Assembly: GCF_030388665.1 (NCBI RefSeq)
Contig: NZ_CP128846.1
Coordinates: 8,404,001 to 8,468,000 of the forward strand
DNA from: Streptomyces flavofungini
GTDB lineage: Bacteria; Actinomycetota; Actinomycetes; Streptomycetales; Streptomycetaceae
Direction: 5' to 3'
Length of the DNA stretch: 64,000 nt
Shown here: positions 53,597-63,467 of the stretch, one piece after another
How the letters are laid out: every line of letters begins with the position of its first letter
Numbering within the stretch: the stretch's first letter is position 1
Translations under genes and position numbers: made by a program
Notes under the pieces: generated by a model
The model's input: only the letters and a program-made list of their open reading frames with translations
Database searches by the model: none
What the model was told of the DNA's origin: nothing

Positions 53597-54508
53597 ATGA
53601 CGCCGAGGAGGCCCTACGTCGTGGACGGGACACTGATCGTCGGAGTGGACGGCTCGCCGCAGAGCCTGCGGGCCCTGGACTGGGCCGCCGACGAAGCCGT
53701 ACGCGGCTCCCTCGCGCTGCGGATCGTGCACGCCTCGGGCTGGGAGTGGTACGAAGGCCACGAACCGTCGTTCGGCATCAACCGCGAGGCCGTGCGCGCC
53801 CAGGCCGACCGCGTCCTCGCGGCCGCCACGGCACGGCTCGGCGACCGGGCCCGCGCGACCGGCGGCACGGGAGCGGCCGCCGACGTGACGAGCGAGGTCC
53901 TGGACGAGGATCCCGCCGCCGCCCTGGTCCGCGAGAGCCGCCGGGCGGCCGGGGTGGTCGTCGGCAGCCGGGGGCGCGGCCGCCTCGCCGGCCTTCTCCT
54001 GGGGTCGGTCAGCCTGTCCGTCGCCGCCCGTGCCTTCTGCCCGGTCACCGTGGTGCGCGGCGGCGAACAGAGCCTGCGCGGCGGGTTCCGGCGCGTCGTC
54101 GTCGGCGTCGACGAGGCCGCCGGGGCCGCCGCGGCGGTGGGGTACGCGGTCCGCGCGGCCCGGCAGCGCGACACGGAACTGCTCGCCGTGCACGCCTGGC
54201 GCCGCCCCGCTCCCGAGGCCGGCGAGTCAGGTCCCGCCGGTGGCGCCGACCCGCGACGGCTGCGCGCGGAACACGAGCTCGACGTGGCCCTGCGCGCTGC
54301 GGTACGCGACCACGGCGCCGTCGCCGTGCGCCACGAAGCCGTCGAGGGCCAGGCCCGCGCCGCCCTCCTCGACGCCTCGGCCACCGCCGACCTGATCGTG
54401 GTCGGCGCCCGCCGCCGCCCCGGCCACACCGGCGTCCAGCTCGGCCCCGTGAACCACGCCGTCCTGCATCACGCCGCGTGCCCGGTGACGGTGGTGCCCC
54501 ATGCCTGA
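53597..54508 (+). CDS. Tandem universal stress protein
   Basis: A 303-residue protein with two Usp domains. The first keeps the ATP-binding motif G-2x-G-9x-G-S (VGSRGRGRLAGLLLGSVS, about 125-142). The second (starting VVVGVDEAAGAAAAVGYAVR) has VGARRRPGHTGVQLGPVN, where the second glycine is Arg and the serine is Pro, so it may not bind ATP. Tandem Usps are typical of actinobacterial hypoxia/stress islands. Its stop lies inside a tandem repeat. Confidence 0.92.
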   Translation: MTPRRPYVVDGTLIVGVDGSPQSLRALDWAADEAVRGSLALRIVHASGWEWYEGHEPSFGINREAVRAQADRVLAAATARLGDRARATGGTGAAADVTSEVLDEDPAAALVRESRRAAGVVVGSRGRGRLAGLLLGSVSLSVAARAFCPVTVVRGGEQSLRGGFRRVVVGVDEAAGAAAAVGYAVRAARQRDTELLAVHAWRRPAPEAGESGPAGGADPRRLRAEHELDVALRAAVRDHGAVAVRHEAVEGQARAALLDASATADLIVVGARRRPGHTGVQLGPVNHAVLHHAACPVTVVPHA

Positions 54509-54576
54509 GCGGAGCCCGCGCGGCCTGCCTGAGCGGAGCCCGCGCGGCGTGCCCGGACGACGCCCGCGCGGCGTGC
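54505..54576 (+). repeat. Three tandem 24-bp repeats starting at the Usp stop codon
   Basis: CTGAGCGGAGCCCGCGCGGC plus (C/G)TGC occurs at 54505-54528 and 54529-54552, with a diverged third copy at 54553-54576. The first copy contains the TGA stop of the Usp gene. The rest of the 297-bp gap holds further loose repeats of CGACGTACAC and GACCCGGACAC (54665-54780) and no gene. Confidence 0.8.
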
Positions 54577-54805
54577 GCACCGGACGTGTCGGACGTCACC
54601 GCGGCCCACCCGAACGGACCCGCGCCCGACCTGTCTGAACAGCGCCGCACGTGGAACCCGGCCGCCCACGGGACGTACAGCCGGACCGGCGCGACGTACA
54701 CCCGGACCGAACGACGTACACGTACACCCGACCCGCACGACGCAGACCCGGACACCCACGACGCCGACCCGGACACGAACCGGACAGAATCGAGGTCCGC
54801 ATCCC

Positions 54806-57178
54806 ATGGCCAAAGACCACCTCAGCGCCCTGGACGCCCACTGGCGAGCCGCGAACTATCTGGCCGCCGGCCAGATCTATCTGCTCGCCAACCCGCTCCT
54901 GGCCGAGCCGCTGCGGCCGGAGCACATCAAGCCCCGTCTCCTGGGCCACTGGGGCACCTCGCCCGGTCTCAACCTGGTCCACACGCACCTGAACCGGCTG
55001 ATCAAGGAGCGTGACCTCGACGCGCTGTGTGTATGGGGGCCCGGGCACGGCGGTCCCGCGGTCCTCGCCAACTCCTGGCTGGAGGGCAGCTACACGCAGA
55101 CCTACCCCGACGTCACCCGGGACGCGGCGGGCATGGAGCGGCTGTTCCGGCAGTTCTCGTTCCCCGGCGGTGTGCCCAGCCACGTCGCGCCCGAGACTCC
55201 CGGCTCCCTCCACGAGGGCGGTGAGCTCGGCTACTCCCTCGCTCACGCCTACGGCGCCGCCTTCGACAACCCGGACCTGCTCGTGGCCTGCGTCGTCGGC
55301 GACGGTGAGGCCGAGACCGGGCCGCTGGCCGCCTCCTGGCACTCCACGAAGTTCCTCGACCCGGTGCACGACGGCGCGGTCCTGCCGATCCTGCACCTGA
55401 ACGGCTACAAGATCGCCAACCCGGCGCTCCTGTCCCGAATCCCCGAGAACGAACTCGACTCCCTGCTGCGCGGCTACGGCCACGAGCCGATCCACGTCAC
55501 CGGCGACGACCCGCGCACCGTCCACCGCGACCTGGCCGCCGCCCTCGACCAGGCACTGGAGCGCATCACGCACATCCAGCGGGAGGCACGCTCCGCGCGC
55601 GGGCGCGGGCGCGGGCCCGGGCGGGGGCGCCACCCGGCGTGGCCGGTGATCGTGCTGCGCACCCCCAAGGGCTGGACCGGTCCCGCACAGGTCGACGGCG
55701 AACCGGTCGAGGGCACCTGGCGCTCCCACCAGGTGCCGCTCGCGGGCGTGCGCGAGAACCCCGAGCACCTGCGCCAGCTGGAGGTCTGGCTGCGCTCCTA
55801 CCGCCCCGAGGAGCTGTTCGACGCCGAAGGACGCCCCAGCCCGAAGGTGCTGGCCTGCGTGCCAGAGGGTGACCGGCGCCTGGGTGCGACGCCGCACGCC
55901 AACGGCGGCCTGCTCACCCGCACCCTGCCGCTGCGCCCCCTTGAGGACTTCGCGGTCGCCGTCGACAAGCCCGGCAGCGCCCTGCACGAGCCCGCCAAGG
56001 TCCTCGGCGGGATGCTCGCCAAGGTCATGGCCGACACCGCCGAGCGCCGGGACTTCCGGGTCGTCGGCCCCGACGAGACGGAGTCGAACCGCCTCGGCGC
56101 GCTGTTCTCCGCCACCGGCAAGGCCTGGCAGGCCCAGACGCTGCCCACCGACGAGCACCTCGCCGCCGACGGCCGGGTCATGGAGGTCCTGTCCGAACAC
56201 CTCTGCCAGGGCTGGCTGGAGGGATACCTCCTCACCGGCCGCCACGGCTTGTTCTCCTGCTACGAGGCGTTCGTCCACATCGTCGACTCCATGGTCAACC
56301 AGCACATCAAGTGGCTCAAGACATCCCGCGCCCTGCCCTGGCGCGCTCCCGTTCCCTCCCTCAACTACCTGCTCACCTCCCACGTCTGGCGCCAGGACCA
56401 CAACGGCTTCTCCCACCAGGACCCCGGCTTCGTCGACCACGTCCTCAACAAGAGCCCCGAGGTCGTACGCGTCTACCTCCCACCGGACGCCAACACCCTG
56501 CTGTCCGTCGCCGAACACGCCCTGCTCAGCCGCGACTACGTCAACGTCATCGTCGCGGGCAAACAACCCTGCTTCGACTGGCTGACCCTCGACGCGGCCC
56601 GAGCCCACTGCGCGCGCGGCGCCGGGGTCTGGGAGTGGGCGGGCACCGACGACGGCCTGCGCGACCCCGACGTGGTCCTCGCCTGCGCGGGCGACGTCCC
56701 CACCCTCGAAGTCCTCGCGGCCGCCGCCCTGTTGCGCGAGCACCTGCCCGAACTCGCCGTGCGCGTCGTCAACGTCGTCGACATCGCCCGGCTGCTGCCC
56801 CGCGAGGAACACCCGCACGGCATGGCCGACTTCGAGTACGACGCGCTGTTCACCCGCGACAAGCCGGTTATTTTCGCCTACCACGGCTACCCGTGGCTGA
56901 TCCACCGCCTCGCCTACCGCCGCACCGGCCACAGCCGCCTCCACGTGCGCGGCTACAAGGAGGCGGGCACCACCACCACGCCCTTCGACATGGTCGTACG
57001 CAACGACCTCGACCGGTACCGCCTGGTCATGGACGTCATCGACCGCGTCCCCGAGCTGTCCGTCCGCGCCACGGCCCTGCGCCAGCTGATGGCCGACCAG
57101 CGCACCCGCCACCACACCTGGATCCGCGACCACGGAACCGACCTGCCCGAGGTCGCGGACTGGTCGTGGCCGTACTGA
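54806..57178 (+). CDS. xfp: Phosphoketolase (xylulose-5-P/fructose-6-P)
   Basis: A 790-residue enzyme of normal phosphoketolase length. N-terminal motifs [20 protein letters not shown] and [19 protein letters not shown] are family signatures; the TPP/Mg motif starts at G165-D166-G167 ([11 protein letters not shown]), and the middle domain carries [18 protein letters not shown]. It cleaves xylulose-5-phosphate or fructose-6-phosphate with phosphate to acetyl phosphate. Between two Usp genes it fits a fermentative stress island. Confidence 0.95.
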   Translation: MAKDHLSALDAHWRAANYLAAGQIYLLANPLLAEPLRPEHIKPRLLGHWGTSPGLNLVHTHLNRLIKERDLDALCVWGPGHGGPAVLANSWLEGSYTQTYPDVTRDAAGMERLFRQFSFPGGVPSHVAPETPGSLHEGGELGYSLAHAYGAAFDNPDLLVACVVGDGEAETGPLAASWHSTKFLDPVHDGAVLPILHLNGYKIANPALLSRIPENELDSLLRGYGHEPIHVTGDDPRTVHRDLAAALDQALERITHIQREARSARGRGRGPGRGRHPAWPVIVLRTPKGWTGPAQVDGEPVEGTWRSHQVPLAGVRENPEHLRQLEVWLRSYRPEELFDAEGRPSPKVLACVPEGDRRLGATPHANGGLLTRTLPLRPLEDFAVAVDKPGSALHEPAKVLGGMLAKVMADTAERRDFRVVGPDETESNRLGALFSATGKAWQAQTLPTDEHLAADGRVMEVLSEHLCQGWLEGYLLTGRHGLFSCYEAFVHIVDSMVNQHIKWLKTSRALPWRAPVPSLNYLLTSHVWRQDHNGFSHQDPGFVDHVLNKSPEVVRVYLPPDANTLLSVAEHALLSRDYVNVIVAGKQPCFDWLTLDAARAHCARGAGVWEWAGTDDGLRDPDVVLACAGDVPTLEVLAAAALLREHLPELAVRVVNVVDIARLLPREEHPHGMADFEYDALFTRDKPVIFAYHGYPWLIHRLAYRRTGHSRLHVRGYKEAGTTTTPFDMVVRNDLDRYRLVMDVIDRVPELSVRATALRQLMADQRTRHHTWIRDHGTDLPEVADWSWPY

Positions 57179-57191
57179 ACCGGGCCCGCCC

Positions 57192-57517
57192 GTGAGCGGT
57201 CCGTGCAGGACCCGGACTGCTCACGCCGCCGGTGACCGCACGCGCAGGGTCGTCGCGGGCATCGACGGCACCCTCGTCGGCATGGACGCCCACTGGGCGG
57301 CCCGCGAGGCGCTGGGCCGCGGTGTGCCGCTGCGGCTGCTGCACGTCGCGGCAGGTGCGGACCACCGGCCGCGGATACGCAGGGTCGGCCCCGCCGACCG
57401 AGCGCGGGGCGTGCTCGACCGGACGGCCGTGCGCAGGCCGGGCGGGGCCTCGGCGGAACGGCGCACGCGGCCGTGCGGCACGGGGCCTGCCCCGTCGCGG
57501 TGGTTCCGTACATATGA
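57192..57517 (+). pseudogene. Universal stress protein collapsed by internal deletion
   Basis: The frame starts at a GTG 13 bp after the phosphoketolase stop: RRVVAGIDGTLVGMDAHWAA, REALGRGVPLRLLHVAAGAD. The middle of the Usp domain is missing, and the C-terminal strand survives in another frame (AHAAVRHGACPVAVVPYI) ending at 57517. The ATP-binding glycine motif is gone. Confidence 0.75.
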
Positions 57518-57696
57518 CCGACAACAGCCGTTGACGGACGTATAACTGATGGTCCCTCAGGGCGAGTCGGATGTCTATCAAAATCATGAAAAGTGCTTCA
57601 GGCTGAAGGGCCTGGAGCCGTCGCCCACCAGGTGGGCCTGCGGTGTTCCGCGCGTTCGGGGTGGTGCTCCCCGTACGCCGAGGGGGGAGGCACCCG

Positions 57697-59655
57697 ATGG
57701 GGGACGCTTACCTGGTCAGGAAGCTGGAAAAGCTCATGGCGGGTCTGGAGCAGCTGTCGCTGCCTCCCGACTCGCCGGTACTCCTCGACCGGATCGACCA
57801 GCTGAAACAAGTCCTTGAGCGGATGCGGGCCACCACCGCCGGTGAGGTCAGGATCGTGGCCCTCGGAGTCAACTCCTCGATGAAGTCGACCACGTTGCGG
57901 CTCCTGCTCGGGCGCGACGACGTCTTCCCCGTGGGCCCGGGCGCGGTCAGCGCGGTCTCCACGGAGCTGCGGCTCGTCCAGGACGAGGGCCCCACGGGCC
58001 CGCCGGAGTACAGTGTCGTGACGCTCACCGAGGAGGGCGCGCGCCGCCGGGCGCGTCGGCTGCTCGACCTGGACGAGGACGATCCCCGGAGCCTGGAGGA
58101 GCTGAGCCGGACGGCACATCCGCACCTCGGTCTGGTCCAGGAGATGCTGGAGGCCGTGGACCGCCTCGGCTACGGCGAGACCCTGACCATGGAGGAACTG
58201 GCCGCCCGCGGCGGCTCCCTCACCTTCAGCACCGGGCGCGGCGTCCCCCTCATCGCCCGGGTCGGCGCGCGCCTGCACGTCCCGGCGGAGGTCTGGCCGC
58301 TCGACTGGGCGGCGGGCCGGTCCGTGGTGATCGTCGACACTCCCGGTACCCGCAGGGGCGGCGCCCTGGAAGACGTGGTCATCGCCGAGACGCAGAGCCG
58401 CGCGCACATCGCCCTGCTCACCGTGGCCTGCGGCGGCGGCAGCCAGTTCTTGACGCCGCGCGCCGCGCCCGACCCGCACTGCGTCTTCGTCGCCACCCGC
58501 CTCGACGCCGTCGACAACCCGAGCAACGCCAACTCCCTGCGCGTCCTGGAGACGTCCGTCGCCTCCCTGGTGCGCGACATCGACGCGGACGGACGGCCCG
58601 GCCGCGAGACCCGCGTCGCCGCCGTCAGCGGGCCCTGGGCAGCGACCGACGAGGCTGCCTGGATGGCCTTCGACCCGGACAACCCGCACATCTGGAAGAG
58701 CACCCAGCCCGCGCGCGAGCAGTGGCGCGCCGCCGCCTGGGACCCGTCCGGGCCGACCGGCGGCCAGCTGCGCCTCGCCGTCGAGGGCGCCCTCACCGAC
58801 GGCGGAGTCGGACGGCTGCGCGCACTCATCGCCGAACTCGCCGACAAGGACACCGCACACGTCGACTCGCAGGAGTTCGAGGAGCTCATCGAGGACGGCA
58901 TCCGCCTGCTCAAGGAGGCGGGCGCCCACATCCCCGCCGCCGGGAAGCTCAAGCTCCAGGAGGCGGCCGCCCGTGACGACGCCCGCCCCATCGCCGACCT
59001 GCGGCGCATCGCCAGGGAACAGGCCGACACCGCCGTGTACGCGGCCGACGCCTGGTCGAAGGTGCGGCTCGCCCTGGAACAGACCGGCACCGGGGGCCGG
59101 GCGGCCGCCGACGTGTTCCAGCCGCTGCGCGCACTCGACATCGGCGGCCTCACCGCGGCCGCCATCGACGGGACCCGCATGGAGCTGACCGAGGCACTCG
59201 CGAGCTGGTGGGCCTCCCACACCCGTGCGGACTTCGCCGCCGGAGCGCCGGGGGCCGGGCACATCACGCCGCTGGGGGCCGACGCGGACGACGAGGAGAG
59301 GCAGGTGCGCGCGCACACCGACGCCGAGGCGGCCGCGCAGGTCGCCGTCGTGGCCGGGCACATGCTCGACCAGCTGGTCGGGGGGCGCGAGGGCGCCGAC
59401 GGCTCCGCGTACCGTCCGGCGGCGCGGCTGTACTTCCGGCAGGTCGCCCGGGTCCGCGAGGAGCTGGCGCGGCTCCTCGAACGGCGGCTGGTCGACAAGT
59501 TCGAACCCGACGTCGTCCAAACCCAGAAGGCACTCGGCGAACTCCTCGTCCAGCAGCGCCTCGCCCTCGTGAGCGCCACCGGACCGGTGGCCGTGATCAA
59601 CCAGATCGGTGTCGAGCTGCAGCAACTGTCGACGGCGAGGGCGGGACGTGTCTGA
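57697..59655 (+). CDS. Dynamin-like GTPase
   Basis: A 652-residue protein from the ATG at 57697 with GGGGGGAGG. The GTPase domain starts near 50: G1 is ALGVNSSMKSTTLRLLLG (57-64), where Met62 replaces the usual Gly before Lys63; candidate G2 Thr is in SAVSTELRL; G3 is D214-T-P-G217 (VIVDTPGTRRGG); G4 is T267-R-L-D270. The C-terminal 350 residues are helical (EFEELIEDGIRLLKEAGAHI, FRQVARVREELARLLERRLV), as in dynamin stalks. Bacterial dynamins remodel or repair membranes. It heads a tightly overlapping operon and recalls SrfC of the Srf gene group. Confidence 0.82.
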   Translation: MGDAYLVRKLEKLMAGLEQLSLPPDSPVLLDRIDQLKQVLERMRATTAGEVRIVALGVNSSMKSTTLRLLLGRDDVFPVGPGAVSAVSTELRLVQDEGPTGPPEYSVVTLTEEGARRRARRLLDLDEDDPRSLEELSRTAHPHLGLVQEMLEAVDRLGYGETLTMEELAARGGSLTFSTGRGVPLIARVGARLHVPAEVWPLDWAAGRSVVIVDTPGTRRGGALEDVVIAETQSRAHIALLTVACGGGSQFLTPRAAPDPHCVFVATRLDAVDNPSNANSLRVLETSVASLVRDIDADGRPGRETRVAAVSGPWAATDEAAWMAFDPDNPHIWKSTQPAREQWRAAAWDPSGPTGGQLRLAVEGALTDGGVGRLRALIAELADKDTAHVDSQEFEELIEDGIRLLKEAGAHIPAAGKLKLQEAAARDDARPIADLRRIAREQADTAVYAADAWSKVRLALEQTGTGGRAAADVFQPLRALDIGGLTAAAIDGTRMELTEALASWWASHTRADFAAGAPGAGHITPLGADADDEERQVRAHTDAEAAAQVAVVAGHMLDQLVGGREGADGSAYRPAARLYFRQVARVREELARLLERRLVDKFEPDVVQTQKALGELLVQQRLALVSATGPVAVINQIGVELQQLSTARAGRV

Positions 59656-62512
59656 TGGCCGGCCGCCGCTGGAGCTCTACGGCCGGTCGGGAAGCACCGG
59701 CCTCGCGCTGCGGCGCGGCACCGTTCCAGGGCGCATAGAGCGCGTCGACGTGCTGGACGGCTCGGCCGTCGTCAGCACGACGACCTTCACGCCGCCCGTC
59801 GACGGCGCGGCGGCCGACGCCGACCTCGCCCTCACCCCGTGGCGGCGCAGACCCGCCGCGCCCACGGTCGTCGTCCACTACCGCCGCCACCAACCGGAGT
59901 CCCGCGTCCCCGCGCCGTCGGCACGCGGCAGTTTCCGGCTCGACCCGGACCAGATCGGAGACCGCCCCATGACCCAGGCCACGCCCGACGGCGTCCCCAC
60001 GCAGACACAAGGCCCTGACCTCATCGGCGCCTTCTTCGACTTCGGCACGAGCCGCGCCGTGTGCGGCGTGTTCGACCGCCGCCGGGTCCGCGGCAGCGAC
60101 GCCGCGCTGCCCGCCGCCGGTGTGGAACGGGCCAGGCGCCTGCTGCCGGTCCAGCTGTTCGCCACCGACGACTCACCGGACCCGGCGCAGGAGATCGAGG
60201 ACCGCACCATCGGCATCCCCCGGGTCAGGGGCGAGGCCTGGCGTGAGATCTTCGCGTGCGCGCCCCTGGACGTGCACCACGTCAGCCACACCGAGCCGCG
60301 CACCAGCGACCTGGTCGTGACCGGCGACAGCGTCGACTTCGCGATGGACGCCACGGGCGAACGTGTCCGGGGCGCCAAGCGCCATCTGGCCGACCTCGAC
60401 GCCGAGGTGCCGGGCACCGGGCTCAGTGGCAGGGAGCTGTTCCGCGGGGTGTACGCGCGGTTCGCCGAGCTGGTCGCCGCCGAGCTCAACCTTCCGCGTG
60501 CCATCGGTACGTTGAGCGTGACCTTCCCCACCAAGCTCCCGCCGGACAAGCGCGACGACTTGCTCGAGGTGCTGCGCACCCTCGGCGGCAAGGTGGAGAT
60601 GAACATCGACGAAGCCGTCGCCGCCGCCGGGTTCGCGATGATGAAACGGCTCGGCTCGGACTTCCTGCTCGGCGTCGAGGCGTTCAAGCTGAACGCCCGC
60701 TGCCCCGAGGGCGGCCGTGCCTGGGAGATGCCCGACGCGTGGGCGAAGGCCCGCGCCTGGCACGAGAACCTGCTGGTCCTGGACGTCGGCGGGGGCACAT
60801 CCGACTCCGCCCTGATCAAGGTGGCCATCGTCGACGCGACACCGGCCGCGGCCGGGGACAGCCCCGGCCGGTTCTACAAGCTCCAGCCGCAGGTCCTGGC
60901 GTCGGGCGGACGGCTCAACCTCGGCGGGGACCGCCTCACCGCCCAGCTCTTCAAGCTGCTGCGCGGCAAGTTGGGGTTCAGGCCCGGGGACACCCGGTTC
61001 CGGGGCGTCGAGCAGGCCGCGTCCCGAAAGGCGCTGTTCCAGGCGCTGTGGGAGACGGCGGAGGCGGTGAAGCAGCAGGGGCTCGGGACGGAGAACCCCG
61101 CGGCGGTCCGGGTCCGCGCCGTCGCCCCCGGCGGCGCCGTGCCGGAATCCGGTGTCGTCCCCTTCGTCTGGCCCGTCTCCCCGGACGGCGCGGAACCCGC
61201 CGGGCCATCGGCCACGGAGGTGATCGTCACCGCCGACGAACTCGCCGAGCAACTGCGGGAACTCGTCGCCGAGATCACCTGGCTGGCCGGTGGCATCGCC
61301 CGCGGTGGCATCGCCGTGTCGGGCGGCGGCCACGAGAGCGTCGACCGGGTGCTGTTCTCCGGCGGCTCCATGCACTCCGCGGCGCTGCGTCGCGGCATCG
61401 AGGACGAGCTGCGCCGCCGCTTCGAGAGCGACCAGCTCGCGCCCACCTTCGAGGTCGAGTTCGACGCGGAGTTCGCCAAGACGGGCACGGCGGTCGGCGG
61501 CGTGTACCTGGACGCCGTGGCCGACCTCAGCCCCGACGCCGACGACCCCGAGGTCATCCCCGAACTGCGCGGCGGCATCTCCTACCTGGACGTCGACGCC
61601 AGCCGCCTGTACGTGAACCTGGCGGCGGACTTCCACCTCCTCAAGGGGTCGCAGGAGACGTACGACGAACCGGTGTTCAGCCGGGGCCAGCGCCTCGAAC
61701 TCGAACCCGGCGGTCGCGCCTACGCCGAGGGCCGCTCGACCTACCCGCTGCGCGCCGTGCTCGCCGTGCACCGCTACGACGTCTCCAAGGACGACTGCGT
61801 CCGCGACACCGACTCGCTGTGGGCCACCCACACCATGCTGCTGAAGGAGGCGGACGCGCTCGCCGCCGCGGGCGTCAACGTCCGCTTCGAGATCGACCAG
61901 GAGGAACACATCACGCTCCTGCTGTGCAAGGGCACCCCGGGCTGGCAGCTCGAAGGTCCAGCGGTCGACACGACCGACGTACCGCACGGCCTGGTCGCCC
62001 CGCCGGAGCGCGAGGGCGCGCCCGCCACCCTGCGCTACTCGCTGTACCAGGAGGTGTACCAGGTCGGCGTGGGCCTGCGGGAACGCGAGCCGCTGGCCTT
62101 CGCCGGCGATCCGGTCCCGCCGGGCGGGCTGTTGCTGCATGTGGCCGCGCGGCGGATCACGCTGTACTGGGGGCTGCCCGGCGCGGGAGTCGCGGGGGCG
62201 GCGAGCCGGGCGGCGGACACGGGGGCGGACCGGGGGCCCGAGGCGCCGATGGGGGCCGGGACGGAGCGGGACGCCGGGCCGGACCCGGCGCACCGGGAGT
62301 TCGGGACCCTGACCGATGTGCCCGAGGGCTACGTCTGGGTGTCCCTCGACGCCACGGGCGCCCTGCGCTGCCACCAGCGGCGGCCCCGCCGCCGCACCGT
62401 GGCCGAACCCCTCGACCTGATCGACGCCGCACCCGGCCAGGTCTACGAGGAGGTCATGAGGTCGGGGCTGTCCTACGACGAGAACAAGGACCCCTTCAGT
62501 GGCATCCTCTGA
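59648..62512 (+). CDS. Large Hsp70/actin-fold ATPase (SrfB-like)
   Basis: From the GTG at 59648, overlapping the GTPase stop by 8 bp, this is 954 residues. Residues 1-105 are a beta-rich N-terminal extension; an internal ATG at 59969 with its own GGAG site could give a shorter form. The actin/Hsp70 motifs are phosphate-1 (GAFFDFGTSRAVCGVF, 127-142), phosphate-2 (LLVLDVGGGTSDSALIKV, near 375-392) and adenosine (VLFSGGSMHSAALR, near 569-582). The C-terminal third is beta-rich without an Hsp70 peptide-binding signature. It probably acts as an ATP-switch partner of the GTPase. Confidence 0.8.
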   Translation: MSDGRPPLELYGRSGSTGLALRRGTVPGRIERVDVLDGSAVVSTTTFTPPVDGAAADADLALTPWRRRPAAPTVVVHYRRHQPESRVPAPSARGSFRLDPDQIGDRPMTQATPDGVPTQTQGPDLIGAFFDFGTSRAVCGVFDRRRVRGSDAALPAAGVERARRLLPVQLFATDDSPDPAQEIEDRTIGIPRVRGEAWREIFACAPLDVHHVSHTEPRTSDLVVTGDSVDFAMDATGERVRGAKRHLADLDAEVPGTGLSGRELFRGVYARFAELVAAELNLPRAIGTLSVTFPTKLPPDKRDDLLEVLRTLGGKVEMNIDEAVAAAGFAMMKRLGSDFLLGVEAFKLNARCPEGGRAWEMPDAWAKARAWHENLLVLDVGGGTSDSALIKVAIVDATPAAAGDSPGRFYKLQPQVLASGGRLNLGGDRLTAQLFKLLRGKLGFRPGDTRFRGVEQAASRKALFQALWETAEAVKQQGLGTENPAAVRVRAVAPGGAVPESGVVPFVWPVSPDGAEPAGPSATEVIVTADELAEQLRELVAEITWLAGGIARGGIAVSGGGHESVDRVLFSGGSMHSAALRRGIEDELRRRFESDQLAPTFEVEFDAEFAKTGTAVGGVYLDAVADLSPDADDPEVIPELRGGISYLDVDASRLYVNLAADFHLLKGSQETYDEPVFSRGQRLELEPGGRAYAEGRSTYPLRAVLAVHRYDVSKDDCVRDTDSLWATHTMLLKEADALAAAGVNVRFEIDQEEHITLLLCKGTPGWQLEGPAVDTTDVPHGLVAPPEREGAPATLRYSLYQEVYQVGVGLREREPLAFAGDPVPPGGLLLHVAARRITLYWGLPGAGVAGAASRAADTGADRGPEAPMGAGTERDAGPDPAHREFGTLTDVPEGYVWVSLDATGALRCHQRRPRRRTVAEPLDLIDAAPGQVYEEVMRSGLSYDENKDPFSGIL

Positions 62513-63467
62513 CGCCAGGAAACCCGTCGAAGACGCCCGGCCCGAGGAGGCCCGCGCGCCGGGAACCCGCACCTCGGGAAGCGGCCCCGGGAGCGGCCCC
62601 GACCGTGCCCCCGAAAGCGGCCCCGCCGAGGCCCCCGACGCCACGCCCGCCCCCCTCGTCCGCGCCCTCTGCGACGACCTCAGCACCGTCCTTGGCACCC
62701 TGGTGGACCCCGCCGACCTGCACCCCCGCCACGACGGGGCCGCCGCGCCGCTCCTCGGCCTGGTGGGCGTGGCCGCCGCCGGGCCGCGCCAGGTCGCCTG
62801 CCGACTGCTCGCCGAATGGGTACGGGCCGGCACGGTCGAGGCGGGCGAACAGCCCGAGCTGTGGGGGCCCTCCGCGGTCGACGTCGCCACCCTCCGGCTC
62901 GGTGGGGAGCGGCTGCTGCCCGGCCTGACCCTCACCCCGCTGCCGTCGGGGCTGCCGCCGCGCGAGGCCGTGGAGCGCCTCCTGCCGACCGTCGCCGAAC
63001 TCCTCGGCGCCATGCGCCAGGTGGCCCTCGTCGACCACACCCGGGCCACCACCGTGCCGGGCTGGTCGGCCCGGCTGCGGCTGCTCGCCGAGTGCGACGC
63101 CCTCGGCCCGGCCGCGGCGGCCACCGGCGACCCGGGCGCCTGGGTGGTCGCCGCCCACCACCTGGCCGCGTCGGCGTTCGTGCCCGAGGCCGCCGAGGGC
63201 AGCGTCTGGACCCAGCTGATGGCGGCGGTGCGGACGCACGCCGTGCGCGCCCTCGCCGAACTGGGGGAGGCCAGGGAGGGCGAGGGCGAGCTGGACCGGC
63301 GTGGCTCCCACGACTTCACCGCGCTCGTCGACATGGAGCGCAGCGTGACGCTCGACGACCATCCCGCGCGTTCCGGCAACGTCCTCCAGGTCGTACGGCT
63401 GCCGCGGGAACGGGCCGGGCGGATGGAGAAGGCCCTGGTGCTGCTCGCCCCGAGGAGCGGCGGATGA
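62499..63467 (+). CDS. Helper protein of the dynamin/Hsp70 operon, family unknown
   Basis: A 322-residue protein starting at a GTG that overlaps the ATPase gene by 14 bp. After a 50-residue disordered Pro/Gly/Ser-rich start it is helical (PLVRALCDDLSTVLGTLVDP, REAVERLLPTVAELLGAMRQ, WTQLMAAVRTHAVRALAEL) and ends in beta-like MERSVTLDDHPARSGNVLQV. I do not recognise the family. Its position between the ATPase and the vWA protein suggests an adaptor, in the place SrfA-like proteins occupy elsewhere. Confidence 0.72.
   Translation: MASSDARKPVEDARPEEARAPGTRTSGSGPGSGPDRAPESGPAEAPDATPAPLVRALCDDLSTVLGTLVDPADLHPRHDGAAAPLLGLVGVAAAGPRQVACRLLAEWVRAGTVEAGEQPELWGPSAVDVATLRLGGERLLPGLTLTPLPSGLPPREAVERLLPTVAELLGAMRQVALVDHTRATTVPGWSARLRLLAECDALGPAAAATGDPGAWVVAAHHLAASAFVPEAAEGSVWTQLMAAVRTHAVRALAELGEAREGEGELDRRGSHDFTALVDMERSVTLDDHPARSGNVLQVVRLPRERAGRMEKALVLLAPRSGG

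Noticed and set aside
54596..57133. 845-codon minus-strand open frame
   Set aside because: Antisense to phosphoketolase, whose domains and motifs are complete.
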